Shown here: one piece after another, positions 17,665 through 28,796 of the stretch
Position numbering within the stretch: position 1 is the first letter of the stretch
How the letters are laid out: each line of letters starts with the position of its first letter
From: Sphingomonas sp. Y38-1Y
Lineage (GTDB): Bacteria; Pseudomonadota; Alphaproteobacteria; Sphingomonadales; Sphingomonadaceae
Direction: 5' to 3'
DNA length: 64,000 bases
Assembly: GCF_032391395.1 (NCBI RefSeq)
Contig: NZ_CP135916.1
Location: 310,001-374,000 of the forward strand
The notes under the pieces: model-generated
Database searches by the model: none
The model's input: only the letters and a program-made list of their open reading frames with translations
What the model was told of the DNA's origin: nothing
Program-made: the position numbers and the translations under genes

Positions 17665-18558
17665 ATGGCCGACACCCCCGATCCCGCGAACAACTTTCCC
17701 GCCGGCTATGTCCCCGCACGCGTCTGGACGGCGCCGGAGGCGAGCGGACCGTTCGGCAACATCAACCGGCCCGTATCCGGCGCGACCCACGAAAAGGAAT
17801 TGCCGGTCGGCCAGCATCCGATCCAGCTCTATTCGCAGGGGACGCCCAACGGGCAGAAGGTGACGATCATGCTCGAGGAGCTGCTCGCCGCCGGCCATGC
17901 GGGCGCCGAGTACGACGCCTGGCTGATCCGCATCGGCGAGGGTGACCAGTTCGGCAGCGGCTTTGTCGGCATCAATCCCAATTCGAAGATCCCCGCGCTC
18001 GTCGACCGCTCGGTCGATCCCGCGATCCCGGTGTTCGAGAGCGGCGCTATCCTCTTCTACCTCGCCGAAAGGTTCGGCGCGTTCCTTCCCACCGATCCCG
18101 CCAAGCGCGCCGCGACGATGAGCTGGCTGATGTGGCAGATGGGCGCCGGCCCGTTCGTCGGCGGCGGCTTCGGCCATTTCTACGCCTATGCGCCGATCAA
18201 GATCCAATATGCCATCGACCGCTATACGATGGAGGTGAAGCGCCAGCTCCACGTCCTCGACACCCAGCTCGGCCGGCACGAGTTCGTTGCGGGTGACGAG
18301 CTCAGCATCGCCGACTTCGCGATCTGGCCCTGGTACGGCGCGCTGGCGCTCGGCAAGACCTATGGCAATGCCGGCGAGTTCCTCGCCACCGGCGACTATG
18401 CCAACCTCCAGCGCTGGACCCGCCAGCTCGCCGACCGCCCCGCGGTCAAGCGCGGCCGCATCGTCAACGTGACGATGGGCGCGCCCGAGCACCAGCTTCA
18501 CGAACGCCACGACGCCGGTGATTTCGACACCAAGACGCAGGACAAGATCGGCGGCTGA
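17665..18558 (+). CDS. yghU: YghU-type glutathione S-transferase (disulfide-bond oxidoreductase)
   Basis: A 297-residue nu-class GST with family hallmarks: the long N-terminal arm (FNINRPVSGATHEKELPVGQ region), then LYSQGTPNGQKVTIMLEEL, NPNSKIPALVDRS and FESGAILFYLAERFG. The C-terminal domain has the aromatic-rich GGGFGHFYAYAPIKIQYAIDRY. YghU binds two glutathiones and reduces disulfides. The AAAGGAG ribosome site at 17651-17657 fixes the ATG at 17665. Confidence 0.93.
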   Translation: MADTPDPANNFPAGYVPARVWTAPEASGPFGNINRPVSGATHEKELPVGQHPIQLYSQGTPNGQKVTIMLEELLAAGHAGAEYDAWLIRIGEGDQFGSGFVGINPNSKIPALVDRSVDPAIPVFESGAILFYLAERFGAFLPTDPAKRAATMSWLMWQMGAGPFVGGGFGHFYAYAPIKIQYAIDRYTMEVKRQLHVLDTQLGRHEFVAGDELSIADFAIWPWYGALALGKTYGNAGEFLATGDYANLQRWTRQLADRPAVKRGRIVNVTMGAPEHQLHERHDAGDFDTKTQDKIGG

Positions 18559-18567
18559 CCGCCCGTA

Positions 18568-18642
18568 CCCCCGCGAAGGCGGGGGTCCAGGGCCATAATC
18601 GTCACGCTGAGTCACTCTGGGTTCCCGCCTGCGCGGGAGCAC
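18568..18642. repeat. REP-like palindrome (CCCCCGCGAAGGCGGGGG / TTCCCGCCTGCGCGGG)
   Basis: Two short GC-rich palindromes in opposite orientation lie just after yghU, related to the element at 6102-6198. They could act as a transcription end or mRNA-stabilising structure for yghU. With the next element they fill most of the 303-bp gap before ligA. Confidence 0.65.
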
Positions 18643-18673
18643 CGGACGCGGTTGGAAGCGCTTCGCACCAAAA

Positions 18674-21003
<2,330 letters not shown>

Positions 21004-21165
21004 CTCGTAACCATCGTTACTGTCGCCTTTTTGCAACGCAGCAACACCAACTGCGCGGGGGGATGACGCTGTCACATATTGGAAATATTGATCGCGCAGG
21101 GCGCGCTCAACGGTCGTGCGCGGCCGCAAGTTCCGAGAAGCGGACGTTTTCCAAAGGGGAATGAC

Positions 21166-24100
21166 ATGCGAAACCACCTGCTGATGGGGGCGGCCGCAGC
21201 CGCACTCATGATTCCGGCCGCCGCGATGGCTCAGGAAACCACCTCCAGCATCCGCGGCACCGTGACCCAGGATGGCGCACCTGTCGCCGGCGCCGTCGTT
21301 CGCGTGACCAACACCGGCACCGGCGCGACCTCGACCACCAACACCAACGACAGCGGCGCGTTCAACGCGTCGGGTCTCCAGCCGGGCGGTCCCTACAGCG
21401 TCGAAGTGACCAGCCCCAACGGCAACGCCACCGTCACCGACATCTTCACCGTCGTCGGCCAGCCCTATACCGTTCCGGTCACGATCACGTCGGCTGGCGG
21501 CGAGGACATCGTCATCACCGCCTCGTCGGTCGCGGGTGCGGGCGTCACCTCGGACGGTCCGCAGACCGTGCTCAACGCGCAGGCGATCAGCCGCGTCGCC
21601 AGCGTCAACCGCGACATCCGCGACCTCGCCCGCCGCGACCCGTTCGCCCGCATCGAGGACACCGCGTCGGGCGGCCGCTCCATCAGCTTCGCGGGCATCA
21701 ACCCGCGCTTTAACCGCTTCTCGATCGACGGCGTGACCGTCTCGGACAATTTCGGCCTCAACCCCGACGCGAACCCCACGCGCCGCGGTCCGGTGCCGAT
21801 CGACTCGATCTCGCAGTTCTCGGTCTCGGTCGCGCCGTATGACATCCGTCAGGGCAACTTCCTGGGCGGCGCGGTCGACGCGGTGCTGCTGTCGGGCACA
21901 AACGAGTTCCACGGCAACGGCTTCTATTCGCAGAACACCGACGGCCTGACCGGCGAGCGCATCGGCTGCTGCGTCGACACCAATTTCGACTTCAAGTCGG
22001 AAAGCTATGGCGCGACGCTGTCGGGTCCGATCATCAAGGACAAGCTGTTCTTCATGATCTCGGCCGAGCGCACCAAGCAGGGCAACCCGCTGCCCAACGG
22101 TCTCGTCGCCGAAGGCGCGGGCACGCAGATCCCCGGCCTGACGCGTGGCCTGATCACCAGCGTCCAGAACCTGGCGAGCAGCGTCTACAACTACGAAGCG
22201 GGCGACATCCTGACGACGTCGAACGACGTCGACGAGAAGATCGTGGGCAAGATCACCTGGAACGTCACCGACGGCCAGCGCTTCACGCTCTCGTACATCA
22301 ACGCCTATGACAACCAGCAGATCGCCGGCAACGTCAACTCGGGCTTCGCGTCGCCGAGCCTCGGCCTGTCGTCGAACGGATATGGCGGCTCGGAGCTGCT
22401 GCGCGCCGGTATCGCCCAGCTTAACTCGGAATGGACCGACGTCTTCTCGACCGAGGCCCGCTTTCTCTACAAGAGCTATGAGCGCGGTCGTCCGCCGCTC
22501 GGCGAGGGTGGCTTTGCCCAGTTCCGCGTCTGCACCGACGCCGTCACCAACGGCAACGGCGTCGCGGGCGACACGCTGACCTCGTGCGGCCAGAACAACC
22601 CGAACCTGGCGCTCGGTGTCGAGAACTCGACCCAGTCGAACGTGTTCTACACCGACACCTATGGCGGATCGCTGCTCGCGCGCATCAACCTGAACAACCA
22701 CAATCTGCGCCTGCTCGCCGAGTATAACGAGGTGCGCATCTTCAACCTGTTCTTCCAGAACACGCTGGGGAACTATTACTTCGACTCGCTCGACGACTTC
22801 CAGAACCGCCGCGCGAACGAGCTCGTCTATGCCAACGCGCTGTCGGGCAACCCGAACGACACCGCCGCGGACTTCAAATATTCGCAGTGGAGCTTCGGCA
22901 TCCAGGACGACTGGCGCGTCAGCGATCGCCTGAACATCAACTTCGGTGTTCGCGGCGACCTGTGGGGCCAGCGCGACCTGCCGGCGCTCAACCCGACCTT
23001 CACCAACCGCTACGGCTTCTCGAACCGCAACACGCTGAAGGGCCAGTTCCTGTTCCAGCCGCGCGTCGGCTTCAACTGGGAGCCGATCGACGACGTCAAG
23101 CTGCGCGGCGGCTACGGCATCTTCGGCGGCGGCACGCCCGACGTCTATCTGGCTAACAGCTTCCAGAATTCGGGCGTCGGCAACAACTCGATCACCGTGC
23201 GCCGCACGGCGACGGGCTTCACCGTCAACAACGCGTTCCTCGACCCGGTCGTGGGCGCCGCGCTGCTCAACAACGTCCAAGGCAATACGCTGCCGGGGCA
23301 GCTCCAGACGCTGCTGAACCAGAACGTCGCCGCGGTGAACACCGCCAACGTCAATGCGCTCGGGCCGGACTACAAGATCCCCTCAGCGCACAAGGCGACG
23401 CTGTCGGTCGACTGGACGCCCAAGGACTTCTTCCTGGGCTCGGGCTGGCGCTTCGGGGCTGACTATTACTTCAGCCGCACGCGCGACTCGATCCTGTTCA
23501 CCGACGCCCGCTCGGTCCAGATCGGCACGCTGCCCGACGGCCGGCCGCGCTACAACGCGTTCCCGAACACCAACAATTCGACCAACACCGACATCATCCT
23601 GTACAACGGCAACAACGGCCGCAGCCATGTCGGTGTCGTCCGCGTCGACAAGGTGTTCGACAACGGCATCAACCTGAACTTTGCCTACTCGCTGCAGGAC
23701 GTGAAGGACGAGACGCCGGCGACCTCGTCGACTGCGGGTTCGAACTACGGCAACGGCGCGTTCCTGGCCAACCAGGCCGCGTACGGCACCGCCAACGACC
23801 AGGTTTCGTGGTCGTTCAAGTATGGCGTCGGTCTGGATCGCGCGTTCTTCGGCGACTACCGCACCATCTTCCAGCTGTTTGGCGAGACCCAGGCGGGCCG
23901 TCCGTACAGCTTCACGATGGCGGACCTCGGGAACGCGCAGCGCAGCGCGGTGTTCGGCCTGACCGGCCGCGACGACCGTCACCTGCTCTACGTGCCGCAA
24001 TCGGGTACCGACTCGATCGTCAGCTACGACAGCGCCGACACCCAGGCCGCGCTCGAGGGCGTGATCGAGAACTCGAAGCTCAAGAACTTCCGCGGTCAGA

Positions 24101-24477
24101 TCGCCCCGCGCAACATCGCCCGGTCGCGCGCCTATACGCGTCTCGACCTGCACGTTGAGCAGGAGATCCCGACGTTCATCGGCAAGTCGCGCTTCTCCGT
24201 CTTCGCCGACATCGAGAATCTCCCCAACCTCCTCAACAAGGATTGGGGTGGCTTCCGCCAGGTCATCTTCCCGTACCTGGAGGACGTCGTGCAGGTGCAG
24301 TGCCTGACCACGCCGGTCGCCACCGGCACCACGCCGACCGCGGCGCAGGTGGCGAGCGCGCCGACGCAGCCCTGCGTCCAGTACCGCTACAGCCAGGCGC
24401 AGGCGCCGAACGAGGCGACGATCGAGAGCCGTCGTTCGCTCTACTTCATCCGGCTGGGTGCGCGCTTCAAGTTCTGA
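21166..24477 (+). CDS. TonB-dependent receptor with N-terminal carboxypeptidase-regulatory-like domain (Oar-like)
   Basis: A 1103-residue outer-membrane receptor. A signal peptide (to ~AMAQ, residue 23) is followed by a CarboxypepD_reg-like domain (~25-110; SSIRGTVTQDGAPVAGAVVRV), a plug domain (~130-260) and a large beta-barrel ending in the aromatic C-terminal strand RLGARFKF for BAM insertion. The ligand is unknown; Oar-like receptors in sphingomonads often import peptides or glycans. The ribosome site AAAGGGGA sets the ATG at 21166. A strong terminator follows, and a LytS/LytTR pair lies downstream. Confidence 0.93.
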   Translation: MRNHLLMGAAAAALMIPAAAMAQETTSSIRGTVTQDGAPVAGAVVRVTNTGTGATSTTNTNDSGAFNASGLQPGGPYSVEVTSPNGNATVTDIFTVVGQPYTVPVTITSAGGEDIVITASSVAGAGVTSDGPQTVLNAQAISRVASVNRDIRDLARRDPFARIEDTASGGRSISFAGINPRFNRFSIDGVTVSDNFGLNPDANPTRRGPVPIDSISQFSVSVAPYDIRQGNFLGGAVDAVLLSGTNEFHGNGFYSQNTDGLTGERIGCCVDTNFDFKSESYGATLSGPIIKDKLFFMISAERTKQGNPLPNGLVAEGAGTQIPGLTRGLITSVQNLASSVYNYEAGDILTTSNDVDEKIVGKITWNVTDGQRFTLSYINAYDNQQIAGNVNSGFASPSLGLSSNGYGGSELLRAGIAQLNSEWTDVFSTEARFLYKSYERGRPPLGEGGFAQFRVCTDAVTNGNGVAGDTLTSCGQNNPNLALGVENSTQSNVFYTDTYGGSLLARINLNNHNLRLLAEYNEVRIFNLFFQNTLGNYYFDSLDDFQNRRANELVYANALSGNPNDTAADFKYSQWSFGIQDDWRVSDRLNINFGVRGDLWGQRDLPALNPTFTNRYGFSNRNTLKGQFLFQPRVGFNWEPIDDVKLRGGYGIFGGGTPDVYLANSFQNSGVGNNSITVRRTATGFTVNNAFLDPVVGAALLNNVQGNTLPGQLQTLLNQNVAAVNTANVNALGPDYKIPSAHKATLSVDWTPKDFFLGSGWRFGADYYFSRTRDSILFTDARSVQIGTLPDGRPRYNAFPNTNNSTNTDIILYNGNNGRSHVGVVRVDKVFDNGINLNFAYSLQDVKDETPATSSTAGSNYGNGAFLANQAAYGTANDQVSWSFKYGVGLDRAFFGDYRTIFQLFGETQAGRPYSFTMADLGNAQRSAVFGLTGRDDRHLLYVPQSGTDSIVSYDSADTQAALEGVIENSKLKNFRGQIAPRNIARSRAYTRLDLHVEQEIPTFIGKSRFSVFADIENLPNLLNKDWGGFRQVIFPYLEDVVQVQCLTTPVATGTTPTAAQVASAPTQPCVQYRYSQAQAPNEATIESRRSLYFIRLGARFKF

Positions 24478-24502
24478 TCCGCGCCTGATCCGAATGCCTC
24501 TG

Positions 24503-24537
24503 GGGGCCGCCGTTCCACGCGAACGGCGGCCCCTTTT
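24503..24537 (+). terminator. Rho-independent terminator of the TonB receptor gene
   Basis: A perfect 13-bp stem (24503-24515 GGGGCCGCCGTTC and 24521-24533) with a 5-nt loop is followed by TTTT at 24534-24537. It lies 25 nt after the receptor stop. It isolates the receptor from the histidine kinase gene at 24588. Confidence 0.85.
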
Positions 24538-24587
24538 GCCGTCCGGCTTTTGCCCTTCGTGAACCGAGTCGCTACAGGACGTGCCCC

Positions 24588-25685
24588 ATGGCGAGTGCCG
24601 CGATCCTTTCCCGCCCCTTCTTCGAACAGAAGAGCCGCGCCTTCTGGATGCTCCAAGCAGCGGGCTGGTCGGGCTATCTGATCCTGCGCATGGTGTCGGG
24701 TGTCTCGAACAACCCCAGCCTCGACAACGTCATCCCGATCATCATCGAATCGATCGTCGGCTATTGCCTGACGCTGCTCCTTTCGACGCTGTACGGCTAT
24801 TATCGCCGGCTGCCGCGGATCACCGGCATCCTGGCGGTGGTGGCGACGCTGGCCGCGGCGACGGTGATCTATGCCGTGCTCGACGCCTTCACCTTTTCGT
24901 TCATTCGCTCGGCGACGCCGGGGATCACCGTCAACCTCGTGCTCGCGACGGTGTTCCTCAACTTTACCGTGCTCGCCGGCTGGACCGCGCTCTATTTCGG
25001 CATCAACTGGTATCTTATCGTCGAGGACCAGATCGACCAGATGCAGGCGTTGGAGCTTCAGGCATCCTCCGCGCAGCTGGCGATGCTGCGTTATCAGCTC
25101 AACCCTCATTTCCTGTTCAACACGCTCAACTCGATCTCGACGCTGGTGCTGCTGAAGCAGACCGAGCGCGCCAACGTGATGCTCAGCCGCTTGTCCTCGT
25201 TCCTGCGTTACACGCTGGCAAACGAGCCGACCGCGCACGTCACGCTGGCACAGGAGATCGAGACGCTGAAGCTCTATCTCGAGATCGAGAAGATGCGGTT
25301 CGAGACGCGGTTGCGCCCGGTGTTCGACGTCGATGCGCGCGTCGAGCGGGCACGCCTGCCCTCTTTGCTCCTCCAGCCGCTGGTCGAGAACGCGATCAAA
25401 TATGCGGTGACGCCGCTCGAGGAGGGGGCAGAGATCGCGGTTTCGGCACGGCTCGCCGGGGATCGGGTGCAGATCGCCGTGACGGACAGCGGTCCGGGGT
25501 TGATGCAGGGCAAATCTCGGCCAAGCCTTTCAACCGGCGTGGGCCTGGCCAATATTCGCGACCGGCTGGCACAGGCTTATGGCGCGGAGCACCGCTTCGA
25601 CACGGGGGCGAACCCCGGCGGCGGCTTCCGCGTTGAAATCGAAATACCGTTCCAGGTCGAGGAACCCAGACGCGAGGCAGCATGA
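24588..25685 (+). CDS. LytS/YehU-family sensor histidine kinase
   Basis: A 365-residue inner-membrane kinase. About four hydrophobic segments lie in residues ~20-150 (WMLQAAGWSGYLIL, IIESIVGYCLTLLLSTLYGYY, TGILAVVATLAAATVIYAVL, VNLVLATVFLNFTVLAGWTAL). A His_kinase domain has the phospho-acceptor His174 in LRYQLNPHFLFNTLNS. The HATPase has LLLQPLVENAIKYA and DSGPGL. No extracellular sensor domain is seen, so the signal is probably membrane-borne. It overlaps the response-regulator start as ATGA and forms a two-component pair. Confidence 0.93.
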   Translation: MASAAILSRPFFEQKSRAFWMLQAAGWSGYLILRMVSGVSNNPSLDNVIPIIIESIVGYCLTLLLSTLYGYYRRLPRITGILAVVATLAAATVIYAVLDAFTFSFIRSATPGITVNLVLATVFLNFTVLAGWTALYFGINWYLIVEDQIDQMQALELQASSAQLAMLRYQLNPHFLFNTLNSISTLVLLKQTERANVMLSRLSSFLRYTLANEPTAHVTLAQEIETLKLYLEIEKMRFETRLRPVFDVDARVERARLPSLLLQPLVENAIKYAVTPLEEGAEIAVSARLAGDRVQIAVTDSGPGLMQGKSRPSLSTGVGLANIRDRLAQAYGAEHRFDTGANPGGGFRVEIEIPFQVEEPRREAA

Positions 25686-26488
25686 CCATCCGTACCATCC
25701 TTGTCGACGACGAGCCGCTGGCCATTCAGGGCCTTGAGTTGAGGCTCCAGGCGCACGAGGACGTCGAGATCATCGACAAGTGCATGAACGGTCGCGAGGC
25801 GATCCGTTCGATCAAGACCCACAAGCCCGACCTCGTCTTTCTCGACGTGCAGATGCCCGGCTTCGACGGCTTTTCCGTCGTTCAGGGGCTGATGGAAGTC
25901 GAACCGCCGCTGTTCGTCTTCGTCACCGCCTATTCCGACCACGCCATCCGCGCGTTCGAGGCGCAGGCGGTCGACTATCTGATGAAGCCGGTCGAGGAAG
26001 CGCGGCTCGCCGACACGCTCGACCGCGTTCGCCAGCGCCTCACCGAAAAGCGCGGCGTCGAGGAAGTCGAGAAGCTGAAGGAAGTGCTGGCCGAAGTCGC
26101 GCCCGACGCGGTCGACCAGATCGGCGACGGCGGCACCGGCGGCGAACTCGCCTCCAACCGCTTCGAGAAGCTCATCAACATCAAGGATCGCGGCCAGATC
26201 TTCCGCGTCGACGTCGATTCGATCGAGCGGATCGATGCCGCGGGCGATTACATGTGCATCTATACCGGCGACAACACGCTGATCCTGCGCGAGACGATGA
26301 AGGATCTGGAAAAGCGCCTCGACCCGCGCCGTTTCCAGCGCGTCCACCGGTCGACGATCGTCAATCTTGACCTCGTCCGCCAGGTGAAGCCCCACACCAA
26401 CGGCGAATGCTTCCTCGTCCTCGATTCGGGCGCGCAGGTGAAGGTCAGCCGCAGCTATCGCGACGTGGTGGCGCGCTTCGTCCACTAA
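25682..26488 (+). CDS. LytTR-family response regulator
   Basis: A 268-residue regulator: a receiver domain with the phospho-acceptor Asp55 (LVFLDVQMPG) and switch residues in FVTAYSDHAIRAFEAQAVDYLMKP. A ~35-residue linker is followed by a C-terminal LytTR DNA-binding domain (~160-265; RFQRVHRSTIVNLDLV). It works with the kinase encoded 4 nt upstream. Target promoters are unknown; the adjacent TonB receptor is a candidate (inference). Confidence 0.94.
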   Translation: MTIRTILVDDEPLAIQGLELRLQAHEDVEIIDKCMNGREAIRSIKTHKPDLVFLDVQMPGFDGFSVVQGLMEVEPPLFVFVTAYSDHAIRAFEAQAVDYLMKPVEEARLADTLDRVRQRLTEKRGVEEVEKLKEVLAEVAPDAVDQIGDGGTGGELASNRFEKLINIKDRGQIFRVDVDSIERIDAAGDYMCIYTGDNTLILRETMKDLEKRLDPRRFQRVHRSTIVNLDLVRQVKPHTNGECFLVLDSGAQVKVSRSYRDVVARFVH

Positions 26489-26492
26489 CCAA

Positions 26493-26628
26493 CTCCTCCC
26501 CGGGAAGGGGAGGTGGCAGGCCGCAGGCCTGACGGAGGGGTAGGTCCGTGAGTCGCGTTATCCTCGCAGCCCACGACACCCCTCCACCGCCGGCTACGCC
26601 CGCGGTCGCCCTCCCATTGCAGGAGAGG
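26493..26628. repeat. REP-like element, second copy of the GGGAGGTGGCAGGCC family
   Basis: It shares the core GGGAGGTGGCAGGCCGCAGGCCTGACGGAGGGGTAGGT with 18674-18800, followed by an inverted ACCCCTCCACC half. It starts 4 bp after the LytTR regulator stop and ends about 30 bp before the AAC(3)-like gene, so it may serve as the transcription end of the two-component operon. Confidence 0.75.
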
Positions 26629-26657
26629 TTTTCGCTCTCCCCAACCGGATCAGCTTG

Positions 26658-27473
26658 ATGCGCAGCGCCGACGATCTCGCGTCCGACCTCCACGCACTCG
26701 GTCTGGATGCCGGCGACACCGTCATGGCGCATGCGGGGATGCGCAGCGTCGGACCGCTCATCAACGGGCCCGACACGCTGATCGAGGCGATCCGGATGGT
26801 GATCGGCCCCTCGGGCACGCTCGTTGCCGCGACCGATTGGGAGGCCCCGTATCTGGTACATCTGGTCGGCGAAGACGGGCGCGTGCCGGACGAGTGGCGC
26901 GACCGCATCCCGCCCTTCGATCCCGCTCGCTCGCGCGCGATCCGGGAGAATGGCGCCTTTGCCGAGTTCGTGCGGACGACGCCGGGCGAGCGGCGCAGCG
27001 GCAATCCGGGCTGCTCGGTCGCGGCGATCGGCGCGCGGGCGGACTGGCTGACCGAGGGACAGGCGCTCGACTACGGCTATGGCGAGGGTTCGCCGCTCGC
27101 CAAGCTGGTCGAGGCGGGCGGCAGGGTGCTGCTGGTCGGCGCACCCGCGCACAGCATGACATTGCTCCACCATGCCGAGCATCTCGCCGACGTGCCGGGC
27201 AAGCGTCGCTTTCGCCAGGAAGTGCCGTTCCGCGGGACCAGCGGCGCCACCGACTGGCGCTGGTGCGAGGAATATGAGTCGACCGAGGCGATCGTCGCCG
27301 GCTTTAGCGACCTCTATTTCGACGAGATCGCCGCCGACTATCGCCGTGGTGGCAGGATCGCGGAAGGATCGGTCGGCGACGCCCCGTCGTCGCTCTACGA
27401 CGCCGCCGACATTACCGGCTTTGCCGTCGACTGGATCGAACGCGCTGTCGCGGCTCAGTCTTCGGCGGGCTGA
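26658..27473 (+). CDS. AAC(3)-family antibiotic N-acetyltransferase-like protein
   Basis: A 271-residue member of the antibiotic NAT family that acetylates the 3-amino group of aminoglycosides with acetyl-CoA. Recognisable parts are MAHAGMRSVGPLINGPDTLIEAI, IGPSGTLV, NPGCSVAAIGARADWL, GEGSPLAKLVEAGGRVLLVGAP and the catalytic-His region LHHAEHLAD. The early HSS motif of many AAC(3) enzymes reads HAG here, so activity on clinical aminoglycosides is uncertain. The ATG at 26658 is chosen over a TTG one codon earlier. Its 3' end overlaps the convergent DUF3297 gene by 19 nt. Confidence 0.85.
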   Translation: MRSADDLASDLHALGLDAGDTVMAHAGMRSVGPLINGPDTLIEAIRMVIGPSGTLVAATDWEAPYLVHLVGEDGRVPDEWRDRIPPFDPARSRAIRENGAFAEFVRTTPGERRSGNPGCSVAAIGARADWLTEGQALDYGYGEGSPLAKLVEAGGRVLLVGAPAHSMTLLHHAEHLADVPGKRRFRQEVPFRGTSGATDWRWCEEYESTEAIVAGFSDLYFDEIAADYRRGGRIAEGSVGDAPSSLYDAADITGFAVDWIERAVAAQSSAG

Positions 27474-27742
27474 TCTACGGCCTCGGCCGCCTCGTCCGCC
27501 TTGCCGCCGTCCTGGAACCACGCTTCGACCGGACCGGTTAGCTTGATCGTCAGCGGATTGCCGTGGCGATCGGTCTTGCGGCCGACCTGCACGCGGATCC
27601 AGCCTTCCGAGATCGAATATTCCTCGACGTCGGTGCGCTCATTGCCCTTGAAGCGGATGCCGACCCCGCGCTCCAGCGCGGACTGGTCGAAATGAGGGCT
27701 CTTGGGCTGGATCGACAGGCGATCGGGGGGCGTATCGGTCAT
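27455..27742 (-). CDS. DUF3297 family protein
   Basis: A 95-residue small protein of the DUF3297 family: SIQPKSPHFDQSALERGVGIRFKG, then YSISEGWIRVQVGRKTDRHGNPL and TGPVEAWF. It is conserved in alpha- and gammaproteobacteria, with unknown function and no signal peptide. It ends inside the 3' end of the AAC(3)-like gene (convergent overlap). Confidence 0.88.
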   Translation of the reverse strand: MTDTPPDRLSIQPKSPHFDQSALERGVGIRFKGNERTDVEEYSISEGWIRVQVGRKTDRHGNPLTIKLTGPVEAWFQDGGKADEAAEAVDQPAED

Positions 27743-27808
27743 GCCGCGCCTGTACCGCCCCGCGCCGCCAAACGAAAGAGGGCGGCGGATCGCGCCGCCG
27801 CCCCTCGC

Positions 27809-28198
27809 TCAGCAATAGCGGACGCGCACGCGGCGGCCGATATACGGGTCGTACTGCCAGCGGGTGAAACAGCGCTGGCGATAGAAGCGGCGCGGCTGCG
27901 CGTAATAGCCGTTCCAGCCGCCGCGATAGCGCGGGCCGTAATAGCCACCGTCATAATAGCCGCCATTATAATAACCGCGGTCGTAATAGCCGCGATCATA
28001 ATAACGGTCGCGATAGCGATCGTTGGCAAGCGCCGATCCGATCGCCAGTCCGGCCACGCCGCCGATGATCGCCGCCGCCGCCGCATCGCCGCCGCGGTCG
28101 CGATGATAACGCCGCCACTGCGCCTCGGCGGGTGCCGCCGCGGTCAGCATCGTTGCGCCGGCGACCAGTCCTAGCGTCGCCTTGGTCATGATACTCAT
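27809..28198 (-). CDS. Secreted Gly/Tyr/Arg-rich repeat protein
   Basis: A 129-residue exported protein with a signal peptide (LGLVAGATMLTAAAPAEAQ, cleavage ~26). An Ala/Gly-rich stretch (AAAAAIIGGVAGLAIGSALAND) resembling a glycine-zipper segment follows, and then a short repeat region of YYDRGYY and GGYYDGGYY units. It ends in a Cys-containing region (QRCFTRW, RYC) that may form a disulfide. The function is unknown; similar low-complexity periplasmic proteins are common in sphingomonads. An AGGAGG ribosome site lies upstream of the ATG at 28198. Confidence 0.82.
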   Translation of the reverse strand: MSIMTKATLGLVAGATMLTAAAPAEAQWRRYHRDRGGDAAAAAIIGGVAGLAIGSALANDRYRDRYYDRGYYDRGYYNGGYYDGGYYGPRYRGGWNGYYAQPRRFYRQRCFTRWQYDPYIGRRVRVRYC

Positions 28199-28353
28199 GG
28201 AACAAGCCTCCTCTGTCGGTCGCGCAGGATCCGTGGGGTTGAACGCACGCATCGTGGCGACGATAGCAACGCCATATGCGAGTCGCGCTGAACTTGCGGC
28301 GAACCGCGCGTTCAGCCGCAGTTTAACTACATGAACGAAAAAGGATGTTGTCC

Positions 28354-28764
28354 GTGGCGCTGTGGCTGATGAAGTCCGAACCCGACGTGTTTGGCTGGGA
28401 CGACCTCGTCCGCGACGGCAGGACCGAGTGGGATGGCGTGCGCAACCACACCGCCGCGCGCAATCTTCGCGAGATGAAGGTCGGCGACCGCGCCTTCTTC
28501 TATCACAGCAACATCGGCCTCCAGATCGTCGGCATCATGGAGATCGCGCGGGAGGCGAAGAAGGATGGCGAGGAAGGCAATTGGGTCTCGGTCGAGTGCC
28601 GCCCGGTCGAGCCGCTGCCGAACCCCGTCACGCTGAAGGCGGTCAAGGCCGAGCCGCGGCTCGCCGAGATGGAGCTCGTCAAATATTCGCGCCTGTCGGT
28701 CGGCCGCGTGACGCCGGCCGAATGGGACGTCGTCCTCGAAATGGCGGGCGCCAAATCGCGCTAG
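28354..28764 (+). CDS. EVE domain-containing protein
   Basis: A 136-residue EVE (PUA-like) protein that probably binds modified bases in nucleic acid. The family start WLMKSEPDVFGWDDLV is followed by WDGVRNHTAARNLREMKVGDRAFFYHS and EARE. The GTG at 28354 is preferred because AAGGA lies 8 nt upstream and the N-terminus aligns with typical M-A-x-W-L-M-K-S-E-P starts. An in-frame ATG at 28345 would add three residues. Confidence 0.93.
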   Translation: MALWLMKSEPDVFGWDDLVRDGRTEWDGVRNHTAARNLREMKVGDRAFFYHSNIGLQIVGIMEIAREAKKDGEEGNWVSVECRPVEPLPNPVTLKAVKAEPRLAEMELVKYSRLSVGRVTPAEWDVVLEMAGAKSR

Positions 28765-28796
28765 CGTCGCCATTCGCGCGCGCGTAGAGGCCCGCC

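Noticed and set aside
21009..21036. GTAAC-CATC-GTTAC followed by TTTTT after ligA as a terminator
   Set aside because: The stem is only 5 bp and the T-run is separated from it by 6 nt, too weak to call.
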